Below are positions 27,202 to 36,509 of a stretch of 64,000 nt of DNA, piece by piece. The position numbers were made by a program, and so were the translations under genes. The DNA is taken from positions 363,419-427,418 of the forward strand of contig NZ_MJAH01000015.1 of assembly GCF_001746295.1 (NCBI RefSeq), in the 5' to 3' direction. The first letter of the stretch is position 1, and each line of letters starts with the position of its first letter. The notes under the pieces were generated by a model, which was given only the letters and a program-made list of their open reading frames with translations, was not told where the DNA came from and did no database searches. Source of the DNA: Streptomyces sp. LUP47B. GTDB taxonomy: Bacteria; Actinomycetota; Actinomycetes; Streptomycetales; Streptomycetaceae.

Positions 27202-27717
27202 ATGACGACGACTGACTACCTCATCTCCGCCGCCCTGATCCTTCTGGTGATTCCGCAGATGCGCGGCGGCCGTCTGACGCCCCGCACGCTCCTGTTGCCG
27301 CTGGTGTCCGTCAGCGCCGCGGCCGCGCACTACCTTCATTCCTTCCCGACCGAGGGCCACGACGTCCAGCTGGACCTCTTCGGCGTCACGATGGGCATAG
27401 TGCTCGGACTGGCCAGTGGACTGGCCACCCGCGTCAGCGTGACCGAGGACGGCGCCGCGTACTCCAAAGCCGGGTGGCTGGCCGCCCTTCTGTGGGTGCT
27501 GGGCATGGGCGCGCGCTCGACCTTCGTGTACTGGGCCGAGCACAGCGGCGCTCACAGCATTGCGCAGTTCAGCCGCGACAACCTGATCACCGGCACCGCC
27601 GCCTGGACCGCCGCGCTGCTGCTGATGGCCGTCACTCAGGTGGTGTGCCGTCTGGTGGTGGTGCGCGTCCGGGCCTACCGGCTTACCTCCCCCCTTGCCG
27701 CCCCCGCCGTGGCCTGA
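27202..27717 (+). CDS. Polytopic membrane protein, DUF1453/CcdC-like
   Basis: 171 residues with about five hydrophobic helices: YLISAALILLVIPQM, LLLPLVSVSAAAAHYL, TMGIVLGLASGLATRVSV, WLAALLWVLGMGAR, AAWTAALLLMAVTQVV. The pattern with a conserved-looking VIPQMRGGRLTPRTLLLPL resembles DUF1453-type proteins, but I am not certain. It precedes a histidine kinase and response regulator on the same strand with a 118-bp gap, and could be the membrane partner or target of that two-component system. Confidence 0.65.
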   Translation: MTTTDYLISAALILLVIPQMRGGRLTPRTLLLPLVSVSAAAAHYLHSFPTEGHDVQLDLFGVTMGIVLGLASGLATRVSVTEDGAAYSKAGWLAALLWVLGMGARSTFVYWAEHSGAHSIAQFSRDNLITGTAAWTAALLLMAVTQVVCRLVVVRVRAYRLTSPLAAPAVA

Positions 27718-27835
27718 AGCGTGGCACTCAGCAGACCGCCGCTCGCAACACACTCCGCCCCTGGCCCGGTTCCGCGTTCGCGGGCCCGGGCCGGGCTTTG
27801 CGATCAGCGGCGCAGCCTGCATCTATTCTTCAGAA

Positions 27836-29059
27836 GTGACGGACACACTTCAGCCGACGGGCCAGGTCAGTCCACGGCTGGCCGTGGCTCTTGCCAGTGC
27901 CCGGGAGCGACGCGAAGGCAGGGGCCGGCGTATGCAGCCCGTGTTGTGGGGGGTCATGGCCGCCATCGCCGTCCAGTCCCTGCACGCTTCCCCCGCCCCC
28001 GGCGTCAGAGGCAGGCACCTGGCAGTCACCCTGGTGCTCGTCGGCTGTTTGCTGCCCATGGCCGCGGTCGCGTCGAACCTGTGGCCCCTCACCGGTCGCC
28101 CTGCCCGCTGCCTGGTGTTCTGCGTGCTGGTGGACGGCTTCGGGTTTGCTCTGGGCATCCTGCAGCCCGGCTCGATGTCCACCCTGCCGCCGTCCGTCGT
28201 GGTCCTGATGGCCTTCCTCATCCTGGAGCGACGGGCGGCCACCGTGCTCGCGGTCGTCGTCATGGGCTGTCTGACCGGCGCGGCGGCCGCCGGGTTGGAC
28301 GGCGGTACCGACAACTTCCTGCATCAGGTCCTGTTCGGCGTCCTTCTGGCCGTCGTGGGCATTGTGGTGCGGCAGTCGATCATCAACGAGGTGGCCGTCA
28401 CCGTGCTGCTGGCCCAGCTCGAGGACGCCCGGGAGGCGGAGACCGAGGCGGCGGCGCTGGCCGAACGCACCCGGATCGCCCAGGATCTGCACGACGTGCT
28501 CGCCCATACCCTGTCCGGACTGGCCGTGCAGATACAGGCCGCCCGGCGGATGGCCCGGCGCGACCAGGCGAGCGGGGATCTGCGGGGGCTACTGGACCGG
28601 GCCGGTGGGCTGGTCAAGGAAGGTGTGGCCGATGCGCGCCGGGCTGTGCGGGCGCTGCGCGGTGAGCGCGTGCCCTCTCTCGAGCGGCTGCCCGAACTGG
28701 TCAAACGCTATCGGGTGGACCTGGAGCTCGACGTGACACTGTCCGTGATCGGGCCGCACCGGGAGCTGCAGCCCGACGCGGGTGAAGCCCTGTACCGCGG
28801 TGTGCAGGAGGCGTTGACCAATACGGTCCGCTACGCACGCGACGCGCAGGCCACGGTGACGCTCGTCTATGAGCCCACGGCCACAATCCTGACCGTCGAA
28901 GACCGCCGGACCGGGCCGGGACCGGTCCGGGCGGCACTGGTCGAAGGCTCCGGCCTGGGGCTGACCGGCATGCGCGAACGCGTGACCGGGGTCGGTGGCA
29001 CCCTGCACGCGGGGCCGACAGCGCACGGATGGGAAGTACGGATGGAGATACCCGCGTGA
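27836..29059 (+). CDS. Two-component sensor histidine kinase (NarL-partner, HisKA_3)
   Basis: A 407-residue kinase from GTG 27836. About five to six TM helices occupy residues 30-180, with almost no extracytoplasmic loop, so it probably senses a membrane signal. HisKA_3: ERTRIAQDLHDVLAHTLSGL, with the phosphorylated His in LHDVLAH. HATPase: LYRGVQEALTNTVRYARDAQ (N-box) and GSGLGLTGMRERVTGVGG (G-box). The stop overlaps the regulator start (GTGA), so the pair is translationally coupled. Confidence 0.92.
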   Translation: MTDTLQPTGQVSPRLAVALASARERREGRGRRMQPVLWGVMAAIAVQSLHASPAPGVRGRHLAVTLVLVGCLLPMAAVASNLWPLTGRPARCLVFCVLVDGFGFALGILQPGSMSTLPPSVVVLMAFLILERRAATVLAVVVMGCLTGAAAAGLDGGTDNFLHQVLFGVLLAVVGIVVRQSIINEVAVTVLLAQLEDAREAETEAAALAERTRIAQDLHDVLAHTLSGLAVQIQAARRMARRDQASGDLRGLLDRAGGLVKEGVADARRAVRALRGERVPSLERLPELVKRYRVDLELDVTLSVIGPHRELQPDAGEALYRGVQEALTNTVRYARDAQATVTLVYEPTATILTVEDRRTGPGPVRAALVEGSGLGLTGMRERVTGVGGTLHAGPTAHGWEVRMEIPA

Positions 29060-29778
29060 CGGAGCCCAGCGAGACGGCATCTGACGGCGAGAAGATCAAA
29101 GTACTGGTCGCGGACGATCAGCAGATCGTACGCAAGGGCCTGGTCCTGCTGATCGACATGCTGGACGGCATCGAGGTGGTCGGCGCAGCCCGTGACGGTG
29201 CGGAAGCGGTGCTGCTCGCCGGACAACTGGCCCCGGACGTAGTACTGATGGACCTGAACATGCCGGTCCTCAACGGTGTCGCGGCCACTGCGACACTGCG
29301 TGAGCAGGTACCCGGCTGCAAGATACTCGTGCTGACCACCTACGCCGACGACGACTCCGTCTTCCCGGCACTGCAGGCGGGAGCGCGGGGCTATCTCACC
29401 AAGGACGCCGACGACGACGCGATCGAGGACGCCATCCGCAGCGTCCACGATGGCCGTATCTGGCTCGATCCTGAGGTACAGGCCCGCCTGGTCGCGGCCG
29501 TGCAGACCAGAGAGGTCGCACCGCCCGCCGCGCAGCGAAAACAGGCCCACACGCCGCAAACTCCCGCACCTTCCGACATTCTGACCCCGCGCGAGACCCA
29601 GGTACTCACCCTCATCGCCCGGGGCCTGTCCAACGCGGAGATCTGTGCCCGGCTCGTCGTCAGCCCGGCCACGGTGAAGACGCACATCAACCGTATCTTC
29701 ACCAAGATCGGCGTAGCCGACCGTGCCCAGGCCGTCGGCTACGCCTATCGCAACAAGTTGGTCGAGCCCTGGGACTAG
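29056..29778 (+). CDS. NarL/LuxR-family response regulator
   Basis: A 240-residue protein. Receiver domain: KVLVADDQQIVRKGL (acidic pocket), VVLMDLNMPVLNG (phosphorylated Asp), VLTTYADDDSV (Thr switch), LTKDADDDAI (Lys). A 30-residue linker (VQTREVAPPAAQRKQAHTPQ) leads to a GerE/LuxR HTH: LTPRETQVLTLIARGLSNAE, ICARLVVSPATVKTHINRIF. Start GTG 29056 overlaps the kinase stop. Its target is unknown, but the upstream membrane gene is a candidate. Confidence 0.93.
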   Translation: MTEPSETASDGEKIKVLVADDQQIVRKGLVLLIDMLDGIEVVGAARDGAEAVLLAGQLAPDVVLMDLNMPVLNGVAATATLREQVPGCKILVLTTYADDDSVFPALQAGARGYLTKDADDDAIEDAIRSVHDGRIWLDPEVQARLVAAVQTREVAPPAAQRKQAHTPQTPAPSDILTPRETQVLTLIARGLSNAEICARLVVSPATVKTHINRIFTKIGVADRAQAVGYAYRNKLVEPWD

Positions 29779-29797
29779 GGTTGAACTAGGGTGCAAT

Positions 29798-31261
29798 ACC
29801 GGTAACTTAGGGGTAATCCGGTCGTTGTTGTTGGTGTGGCAAGAGCGGGTCAGCTGAAGTCATCTGGTGAGCTGCTGTCGGACCGGGTCGCGGTCGGGGT
29901 GCTGACACAGGCGTTTCCTCAGTCGCTTGTGGACGAGGTGTTGGCGGAGACGGTGTCGGGTGCAGCAGCGGAACCGGCTGCTGCCGGCCCGGCTGGTGGT
30001 CTACTTCGTGCTGGCAATGTGCCTGTTTTCCGGGCAGAGCTATGAAGAGGTCGCCCGACTGCTGACCGCGGGTTTGCAGGGTGCGCGGCATTGGCGTACA
30101 TCGTGGGTGGTGCCGAGTGCAGCGGCGATCTGGAAGGCCAGGTCCCGGCTGGGGGTGGCGCCGTTGCGGCAGTTGTTCGCGCGGGTGTGCCGTCCGGTTG
30201 CCACACCGGACACTCAGGGCGCCTTCTACCGCGACTGGCGGCTGACCGCGATCGACGGCACCACATTCGACCTGCCCGACACGAAGGCGAACGTGGAGGC
30301 GTTTGGCCGTCCGCCCCGCTCCGGGCGCGGTGAACAGAACGTCGGCTACCCGCAGTTGCGCATGGTCGGCCTGGTGGAGTGCGGCACCCACGCCATTTTC
30401 GATGCTGCGATCGGAGCTCTGCGCACCGGAGAGCAGGCTCTGGCCCGGGCGGTCCTGGTGTCCCTGCGGCCGGGGATGCTGCTGCTGGCCGACCGTGGCT
30501 TCTACGGCGTGGACCTGTGGCGCACAGCCGCGGCCACGAGGGCGGACCTGCTGTGGCGAGTCCGCAAAGACCTCGTGCTGCCGGTGGTCGAGCAGTTGTC
30601 GGACGGCTCCTACCTCACCGAAATCTTCGACCGGAGCGACATCCACCACACCCGTCGTGGGGTGCCAGTACGCGCGGTGGAATACACGATCGCTGGCCAT
30701 GAGGGCGTCTACCGGCTCATCACCACGATTCTTGACCCGGACAAGGCCCCGGCCGCGGAACTGGCCGCCCTCTACGCCCAGCGATGGGAGTTCGAGTCCA
30801 CCCTCGACGAAATCAAGACTCACCTGGGCGGGTCGCGCCTGGTGCTGCGTTCGCAGCACCCTGACGGGGTCGAGCAGGAGCTTTACGGCTTTCTGCTCGT
30901 CCACCACGCCATCCGGCACCTGATGCACCAGGCTGCACGACAAGCCGAACGCGACCCCGACCGGATCTCCTTCACCCGCTCACTGCGCGTCGTGCGCCGC
31001 CAGGTCACCGACCAGGCGGCATTTCCCCCCGGTCGACTCGCCCGCGCGGTCAAGGCCACCCACGCTGAACTCCTCGAACGCCTCCTGCCACGGCGACGCC
31101 GCCGGGCCAACCCCCGCGTCATCAAACGCAAAGTCGCCAACTGGCCCCTCAAACGCGCCGTCCACCAGGTTGCAGACCGCCCATGCGTTCCGGCCATCAC
31201 CATCGTTGGTGCCACCAAACCCAAACGGGTCAAACGAACATCAAAGCCCTAAGTTACCGGT
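29798..31261. mobile_element. IS4-family insertion sequence
   Basis: 1464 bp bounded by perfect 15-bp inverted repeats ACCGGTAACTTAGGG (29798-29812) and CCCTAAGTTACCGGT (31247-31261). It contains one frameshifted transposase gene. Flanks (GGTGCAAT and CGTCGAGA) do not show a target duplication, so one flank has probably been deleted or rearranged. Confidence 0.85.
29836..31252 (+). pseudogene. IS4-family transposase with a frameshift near codon 40
   Basis: From GTG 29836 the frame reads ...GVLTQAFPQSLVDEVLAET and then leaves the family sequence; the other frame picks up at RVQQRNRLLPARLVVYFVLA and runs to 31252 with the DDE core: LTAIDGTTFDLPDT (D), LLLADRGFYGVDLW (D), and YAQRWEFESTLDEIKTHLGG (E, the Y-(2)-R-(3)-E-(6)-K signature of IS4). 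The simplest reading is one inserted T in GAGACGGTGTCGGGTG (about 29948). Both inverted repeats and the rest are intact, so this copy died recently, or uses frameshifting; I favour death. Confidence 0.8.
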
Positions 31262-31450
31262 CGTCGAGATCTGGTTCAATGTTGCCGAGCGTCAGACCAC
31301 CCGCCGGGGCGTGTTCAAAGCCGTGCGCGATGTCAACGCCAAGGTCCGCGCGTTCGTCGACGGCTGGAACGACCGCTGCCATCCGTTCGTGTGGACCGAG
31401 ACCGCCGACCAAATCCTCGCGAAGGCCAACCGTCCAACTACTTCAAACGC
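31255..31450 (+). pseudogene. C-terminal remnant of an IS630-family transposase
   Basis: Directly at the right IS4 end the frame reads VEIWFNVAERQTTRRGVFKA, then VRAFVDGWNDRCHPFVWTET and ADQILAKANRPTTSN, the last 60 residues of IS630 transposases with the final catalytic Glu in NVAER. The N-terminal part is absent on the other side of the IS4 copy, so the IS4 insertion came with a deletion. Confidence 0.75.
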
Positions 31451-31469
31451 ACGCCCCCAGCGCAGCGGT

Positions 31470-32477
31470 TCATGGGACGAGCAGTCGCTCGGTGATGGTC
31501 CAGAGTCGGCGGGCGTCTTCCGAGTCGAGCATGGCCGCGTTCGCGTCGGAGGGGATGCTGTCGCGGGTGAGCGGGCGTTCGCTGTTGTCTAGGACGGCGA
31601 TGTCGCTGTCTTTGAGGTAGACGCCGCCGGTGCCGTCGAGGAGCGGGCTGACTGCGCCGAAGACGAGAGTCGCGGCGCCCTGTTCGGCTGTCTTCTTGCC
31701 GGCTGCGGGATCGATGACCGTTGCGCCGTCGTCGTCGACGAGGCCCTGCGCGCGGTAGTTCGCAACTGCGCTGGGGGCGTGCGGTCCGGGGCCGATGACC
31801 ACTCCCGGGTGCGCCGCGAACGCACGGATGCCGTCATCGGCGTACCGGCGGTCGAGCTCGACGGTGAACAGGACGTTGGCCAACTTGGACTGGGCGTAGG
31901 CCGCGCCCGCGTCGTACCCGCTGCGGAAGGACAGGTCGTCCCATCGGATGGAGCCGAATCGGGCGGCGCCGGAGGTGGTGGTGAGCACTCGCGCGCTCCC
32001 GGCTAGCCGGAGGGCGGGTAGGAGTGCCCGGGTGAGTTGGAAGTGGCCAAGGTGGGTGGTCGCGAACGAGAGCTCGTTCCCGCGTGCGTCGAGACGCCGC
32101 TCGGGGGCGAAGAGCATCGCGGCATTGTTCACCAGCGCGTGGAGCGCCCGGTCGGCCTTCTGCCATCTCTGCGCGAAGGCCTCGATCGAGGCCGGGTCGG
32201 CGAGGTCAAGCCGCTTCACCTGGACGCCGCCCAGACCGTTGATGTCGTCGGCGTTGGTGATGTCGGTGAGGATCGCTGCGGCTCGTTGCGGGTCACGGGC
32301 GGCTACGGTCACCGAAGCCCCTGCGGTGACAAGCGAACGGGTGACCTCGCGACCGAGGCGACTGTGCCCGCCGGTGATGATCACCTCGCGGCCGCTGAGG
32401 TCGACCCCGGCCAGGACATCGGTCGCGGTGGAGGCGGCGGTGAAGCCGCTGCCGATGGGGTGTTGTCTGGTTGTCAC
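31470..32477 (-). CDS. Short-chain dehydrogenase/reductase
   Basis: 335 residues. Rossmann glycine motif in VIITGGHSRLGREVTRSL, NNAAMLFAPE (NNAG-type motif), catalytic Tyr-Lys in AYAQSKLANVLF with a Ser in TTTSGAARFG. It resembles the retinol dehydrogenase/protochlorophyllide reductase-like SDR subgroup. It lies 51 bp after an alpha/beta hydrolase gene in the same orientation, and both are divergent from a TetR gene, so they form a TetR-controlled pair. Substrate unknown. Confidence 0.9.
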   Translation of the reverse strand: MTTRQHPIGSGFTAASTATDVLAGVDLSGREVIITGGHSRLGREVTRSLVTAGASVTVAARDPQRAAAILTDITNADDINGLGGVQVKRLDLADPASIEAFAQRWQKADRALHALVNNAAMLFAPERRLDARGNELSFATTHLGHFQLTRALLPALRLAGSARVLTTTSGAARFGSIRWDDLSFRSGYDAGAAYAQSKLANVLFTVELDRRYADDGIRAFAAHPGVVIGPGPHAPSAVANYRAQGLVDDDGATVIDPAAGKKTAEQGAATLVFGAVSPLLDGTGGVYLKDSDIAVLDNSERPLTRDSIPSDANAAMLDSEDARRLWTITERLLVP

Positions 32478-32528
32478 AGTGGCGTCCTTGCGTGGATCGG
32501 GATCTGTGTGGGGCGGGGGTGGTGGGGT

Positions 32529-33449
32529 CTACTTGGAGTTGATGTGACCGATGGGCTCGACGGAGGTAGCGGCCACGTCGGACCAGGCGGTTTCGTTGAT
32601 CCCAAGTGCTGTGTGCAGGAACGCCGTGGTGGTGCGTCGTACCAGGTCGACTCGCTCGGGGCTTTCGTCGGTGGTGTCGGTCGAGTTGTAGTTCTGGATG
32701 CCGCCGAGCGTGTGCTCGCCGCCATGGAGGGTGACGAGGTGTCGAGCGCCAGGGCTGTGGTGGTAGACGTCGGTGAACCAATCGGGACCGCGGGTGGAGA
32801 GCGGTGACTGGTCCTGGTCACCGGCGACGACGATCGAGGGCGTCGCGAGGCGGGTGAAGTCCGGGCTCATGAACGCGAAGTGCGCCTGCGCGAAGGGGGT
32901 GAGGTCCCCACGTGAGATTCCGGTCGTGGACAGGAGGACCCCGGCCTTCACGCGGGCGTCGGTGCGGTCCTCGCCGGACTGGCCGTCCGCGCCGATGACG
33001 CGCGCCCCGAGCAGCATCCCGACTGACTGCCCGCCCCAGGAATGTCCGGCAACCGCGAGGCGGTGAGTGTCGACACGACCGGTCAGCCCAGGGACCGCGG
33101 CGATGACGGTGTCCAGCTCGTCGATGACCTGCACAAGGTCGTCGATCCGGGTCTGCCAGATCGTCGGGTAGCGCGGGTCGGCGGGCGTCAAACCGAGGGT
33201 CGTGGAGTCGAGGAAGGTCGGCTGCACCACGACGAATCCGTTGGCCGCCCAATAGTCCACCAACGGGTCGCCCGCGGTCATCGACTGACCGAAGCCATGG
33301 GCGAAGACGATGACAGGCAGATCGGTGCCCGCGGCCGGTGCCGTGATGCGTACCTGCAGATCGTCGCCACGAGCCGGGGCGGGGAGAATCACCGGCCGCA
33401 CGCTCAGGACCTGAGCGGCGGGACGGGGAGTTGCTTCAACGAGAGACAC
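32529..33449 (-). CDS. Alpha/beta hydrolase (chlorophyllase/PAF-acetylhydrolase-like)
   Basis: 306 residues from GTG 33449, preceded by AAGGA. Features: LPVIVFAHGFGQSMTAG (oxyanion region), nucleophile elbow LAVAGHSWGGQSVGML (Ser in GHSWG), acid in VVAGDQDQSP, His in LHGGEHTLGG. No signal peptide, so cytoplasmic. The class includes esterases and lipases with an embedded chlorophyllase-like core. Adjacent to an SDR and a divergent TetR repressor inside the island. Confidence 0.85.
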   Translation of the reverse strand: MSLVEATPRPAAQVLSVRPVILPAPARGDDLQVRITAPAAGTDLPVIVFAHGFGQSMTAGDPLVDYWAANGFVVVQPTFLDSTTLGLTPADPRYPTIWQTRIDDLVQVIDELDTVIAAVPGLTGRVDTHRLAVAGHSWGGQSVGMLLGARVIGADGQSGEDRTDARVKAGVLLSTTGISRGDLTPFAQAHFAFMSPDFTRLATPSIVVAGDQDQSPLSTRGPDWFTDVYHHSPGARHLVTLHGGEHTLGGIQNYNSTDTTDESPERVDLVRRTTTAFLHTALGINETAWSDVAATSVEPIGHINSK

Positions 33450-33484
33450 GAGAGTCCTTCCATGGTCACGGACAAGGACGACCC

Positions 33485-33556
33485 AAAACGGATCGTCGTT
33501 CCGCAACGATACGGAACATCGATCCGTTTTTTCAAGCCGAACCGGATCAATGTTCC
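33485..33556. promoter_or_regulatory. Operator cluster between hydrolase and TetR genes
   Basis: AAAACGGATCG (33485-33495) and CGATCCGTTTT (33520-33530) are a perfect 11-bp inverted repeat. GGAACATCGATCCG (33513-33526) and CGGATCAATGTTCC (33543-33556) form a second one with one mismatch. The AAAACGGATC decamer recurs at the other TetR divergon (37084). Confidence 0.7.
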
Positions 33557-33587
33557 GAACGCGCGAGGGGCGTGCGACGATGAGGCG

Positions 33588-34262
33588 GTGAGCTCCCCCA
33601 GGAATGCAACCCGCGCGACCGACGCGCCTCGGCGACGCCGGGATGTGGAGCGCAATCAGCGGGCGCTACTCGAGGCCGCCGCTGTGGTGTTTGCCACATC
33701 GGGGGTCGACGCGCCGGTCCGCGAGGTTGCTGCGGCCGCCGGAGTAGGCGTGGCCACGCTCTACCGGCACTTCCCGACCCGCTCGGATCTGGTGGTCGCG
33801 GTGTACCGCCATCAGATCGAGGAGTGCGCACAGGCCGGACCGCAGCTTCTGGCGTCCACACCGAGTCCCTTCGAAGCGACCCTGCACTGGGTGCACTTGT
33901 TCGTCGACTTCCTGGGAACGAAACATGGACTGGCGCGAGTCTGGGAGGGGGACGCCGACGAGTTCACCGCCCTGCACGTCCTGTTCCTCGACCGCCTCGT
34001 GCCGGTCCTGGCCGACCTGCTCGACGCGACCCGCGCATCAGGTGAGGTGGTCGCACCCATCTCGGCCTACCGCCTCCTCCGCGCCGTCGGCGACCTCGTC
34101 GCCTGGAGCCCACACGACCCGGACTACGACGTGCGAGAAGTCGTGACCCTGCTCATCAGCGGTCTGAGGCAGCCGCAGCCCCATCGGACCGAATCAGCAG
34201 GACCGCGCACAGAACCCCTGTCGGACTCAGCCAACTGCGGGACGAGGCCCTCGCCCGACTGA
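33588..34262 (+). CDS. TetR/AcrR-family regulator
   Basis: 224 residues from GTG 33588. The N-terminal HTH is clear: NQRALLEAAAVVFATSGVDA, PVREVAAAAGVGVATLYRHF, PTRSDLVVAVY. The C-terminal ligand domain resembles the TetR_C_33/'SbtR-like' type (LHWVHLFVDFLGTKHGLARV). It should repress the divergent hydrolase-SDR pair and itself through the palindromes between them. The downstream 240 bp up to the LysR gene contain no supported gene. Confidence 0.9.
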   Translation: MSSPRNATRATDAPRRRRDVERNQRALLEAAAVVFATSGVDAPVREVAAAAGVGVATLYRHFPTRSDLVVAVYRHQIEECAQAGPQLLASTPSPFEATLHWVHLFVDFLGTKHGLARVWEGDADEFTALHVLFLDRLVPVLADLLDATRASGEVVAPISAYRLLRAVGDLVAWSPHDPDYDVREVVTLLISGLRQPQPHRTESAGPRTEPLSDSANCGTRPSPD

Positions 34263-34503
34263 ACTATGTGCTGATCGCTGCAGAAGATCACCGCCGCCCA
34301 GTGCCGGAGCATCAGCCACAAGTCGATCTATCAGCCCTCGCGGGAAGCAGTGCACGCTGGCCTTGACACGGTCGACGCGGCGGCCGGCTCGTGGGAGTAG
34401 CGCGATGAGCATCGATCTCTTCATGAGCTGACGGACGAGACTGCAGTTCTCCACCTACCGCGACGACGAGGACACCTCCGTGCCCGCAAGGAGCGAGTCT
34501 GAC

Positions 34504-35388
34504 CTATTCCGTGCGCAGGAGATCGATGAGGGTGGGGACGATGGGATGCGTCTGGTGTGCCCGGTGCGCCACTTGTACGAGCGTTCGAGTGTCCGTTCCG
34601 CCGAGCGGCACCACCGCTACGCCGGCGGGAACCTGATCAGCCGCGCTCTCGGGGGCGATGGTCGTGCCCGCGCCTGCGGCGACGAGTTGGAAGATGCTGC
34701 TCCACTGGGATGCATGGAAGGCAATCACGGGTTCGACCTCCATCTCCCGAAACGGCTGAAGCGCCCGCGCGTAGGCGAGAGACCCTGCCGTCCTCGGAAA
34801 GAGCACAAGGGGTGAGCCTGCGAGGTCCGCGGCCGTGGCCTGGGCTTCTTCGACGAGTGCGTGACCGCGAGGAAGCACGGCGACGTAGCCCTCGACGCGC
34901 ACCGTGGTGAGGGTGATGCCCGGCCGATTCTCGGCATCGCGGACGATCCCGAGGTCCGCGGTGCCGCGCTCGATGTGGTCGAGCACGCTCTCGGTCGTAC
35001 CCTCGTGGAGGTCGAGAAGCACGCCCGGGCGTTCGCCGGCGATCCATCGTGTGATCGTCGCCACGACCGGCGCGGCGGAAGAGATGAATGCGAGGTCTAT
35101 TCGGCCGGACTCTCCCCTGTCGACACGTCGCGCTTCCTCGATGTCTTCCTCGATTCGCTGCAGGTGATCGCGCACCCGCGCCGCGAAGACACTCCCAGCC
35201 CGAGTCAGGGCGACCGATCTGGACGTCCGTTCGAACAGCGTGACGCCGACCGCCCGTTCAAGCTGGCGGATCTGCTGAGACAGTGCCGGCTGCGCGATAC
35301 GAAGCTGCTGCGCGGCACGGCCGAAGTGCAGTTCACCAGACAGGACGCTGAAGGACCGCAGCAGACGCAGTTCGACCCGAGAATCCAT
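34504..35388 (-). CDS. LysR-family transcriptional regulator
   Basis: 294 residues. HTH: ELRLLRSFSVLSGELHFGRA, AQQLRIAQPALSQQIRQLER, GVTLFERTSRSVALTRAG. The effector domain follows (DLGIVRDAENRPGITLTTVR, PLVLFPRTAGSLAY, VAAGAGTTIAPESAADQVPA). It is divergent from a GNAT gene 70 bp away, the usual LysR target arrangement. Inside the island. Confidence 0.92.
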   Translation of the reverse strand: MDSRVELRLLRSFSVLSGELHFGRAAQQLRIAQPALSQQIRQLERAVGVTLFERTSRSVALTRAGSVFAARVRDHLQRIEEDIEEARRVDRGESGRIDLAFISSAAPVVATITRWIAGERPGVLLDLHEGTTESVLDHIERGTADLGIVRDAENRPGITLTTVRVEGYVAVLPRGHALVEEAQATAADLAGSPLVLFPRTAGSLAYARALQPFREMEVEPVIAFHASQWSSIFQLVAAGAGTTIAPESAADQVPAGVAVVPLGGTDTRTLVQVAHRAHQTHPIVPTLIDLLRTE

Positions 35389-35458
35389 TCTCCAATCTTA
35401 TCGATCCCGTGGTTCATTCGTCTTAGACATCTGAATGCGTGACCGGCATGCTAGATGA

Positions 35459-35989
35459 ATGGCCGCCACCTCCGACACTGTCCACATCACACCGCTTACC
35501 GACGCCGAGGACGCTGAGGCGTTTCAGCGGATCAACGCTGCGTGGATCTCGGAGCTCTTCTCACTCACAGACGAAGACCGCCGCGTGCTCGACGATCCTG
35601 TGGGTCAGATCATCGCGCCGGGCGGGGCGGTGCTCATCGCGCGCTCAGACGATGACGCACGGGTCGGCTGCATCGCCTTGCTTTCCTACCCCGGTGATGT
35701 CTTCGAGCTGTCCAAGATGGGCGTCACCCCCGAGGCGCAGGGACACGGAATAGGCAACGCTCTGATCCGCGCAGCCGTCGAACATGCCGCCGCACGTGGC
35801 GGGCGGCGGCTGTTCCTTGGTACGAACTCCCGCCTCCAGCCCGCCATCCACCTCTACGAACGGGCAGGGTTCCGCCGCATCACCAAGGACGATCTCCCCG
35901 TCGACGACTACTACGCTCGCGCGGACATGCTCATGGGCATGGACCTGGCAACCGTCAACACTGACGCCCTCCCATCATCCGGCCGGTGA
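35459..35989 (+). CDS. GNAT-family N-acetyltransferase
   Basis: 176 residues. The acetyl-CoA site is VTPEAQGHGIGNALIRAAVE (motif A, Q-x-x-G-x-G/A), followed by LFLGTNSRLQPAIHLYERAG (motif B). The fold and spacing fit small-molecule or peptide acetyltransferases; no resistance subfamily is recognisable. Probably controlled by the divergent LysR. Confidence 0.9.
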   Translation: MAATSDTVHITPLTDAEDAEAFQRINAAWISELFSLTDEDRRVLDDPVGQIIAPGGAVLIARSDDDARVGCIALLSYPGDVFELSKMGVTPEAQGHGIGNALIRAAVEHAAARGGRRLFLGTNSRLQPAIHLYERAGFRRITKDDLPVDDYYARADMLMGMDLATVNTDALPSSGR

Positions 35990-36060
35990 CAACGGGGCCC
36001 GACAAGCACGAGCCGAATCACTGCCCGCGAACGTCAGTTCTTCGACCACAGACGGTCGAC

Positions 36061-36432
36061 ACGAGAGTGCCCGCTCGCGGAGGTGACGCGACCCTTGTAG
36101 GTGTCGTGCCCGACGTCGATGTGTCCTCCGAGGCAGGGTTGCTCGGAATCGTCGCGTCCTCCACGTTCAACGACGACCGGACCGTGTTCGCCTCTGGGCC
36201 GGGGGCCGGGGAGAACCGCATCGTCGCGCTGACGATCGCGGACGACTACGCCTCGCTCGCCGTCGGCCGTGTCCGGCTCGACGGTATCCGGACAGCGGAC
36301 CGCCACCATGGTGGCCCCCTCGTGATCGGCCCCGACGGAATGCTGTGGATCGGCACCGGCGATGACTTCGAACCGGAAAACGGGCTCTTCCCAATCCAGG
36401 GTGTAGACGACTTGAGGACACGAATGACGTAG
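36061..36432 (+). pseudogene. Fragment of a PQQ-dependent glucose/sorbosone dehydrogenase
   Basis: The frame contains SEAGLLGIVASSTFNDDRTV, HHGGPLVIGPDGMLWIGTGD, matching two blades of the soluble PQQ sugar dehydrogenase beta-propeller. There is no start, signal peptide or remainder of the about 380-residue enzyme, and the sequence leaves the family at GDDFEPENG. It is a stub between GNAT and TetR genes. Confidence 0.75.
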
Positions 36433-36509
36433 TCCCGCTGCGCAACCGGGGGCGGCACGAATGCCCCATGGCGCATGCGTCACGCACTCAACGACGCGTG
36501 ACGACGGGT

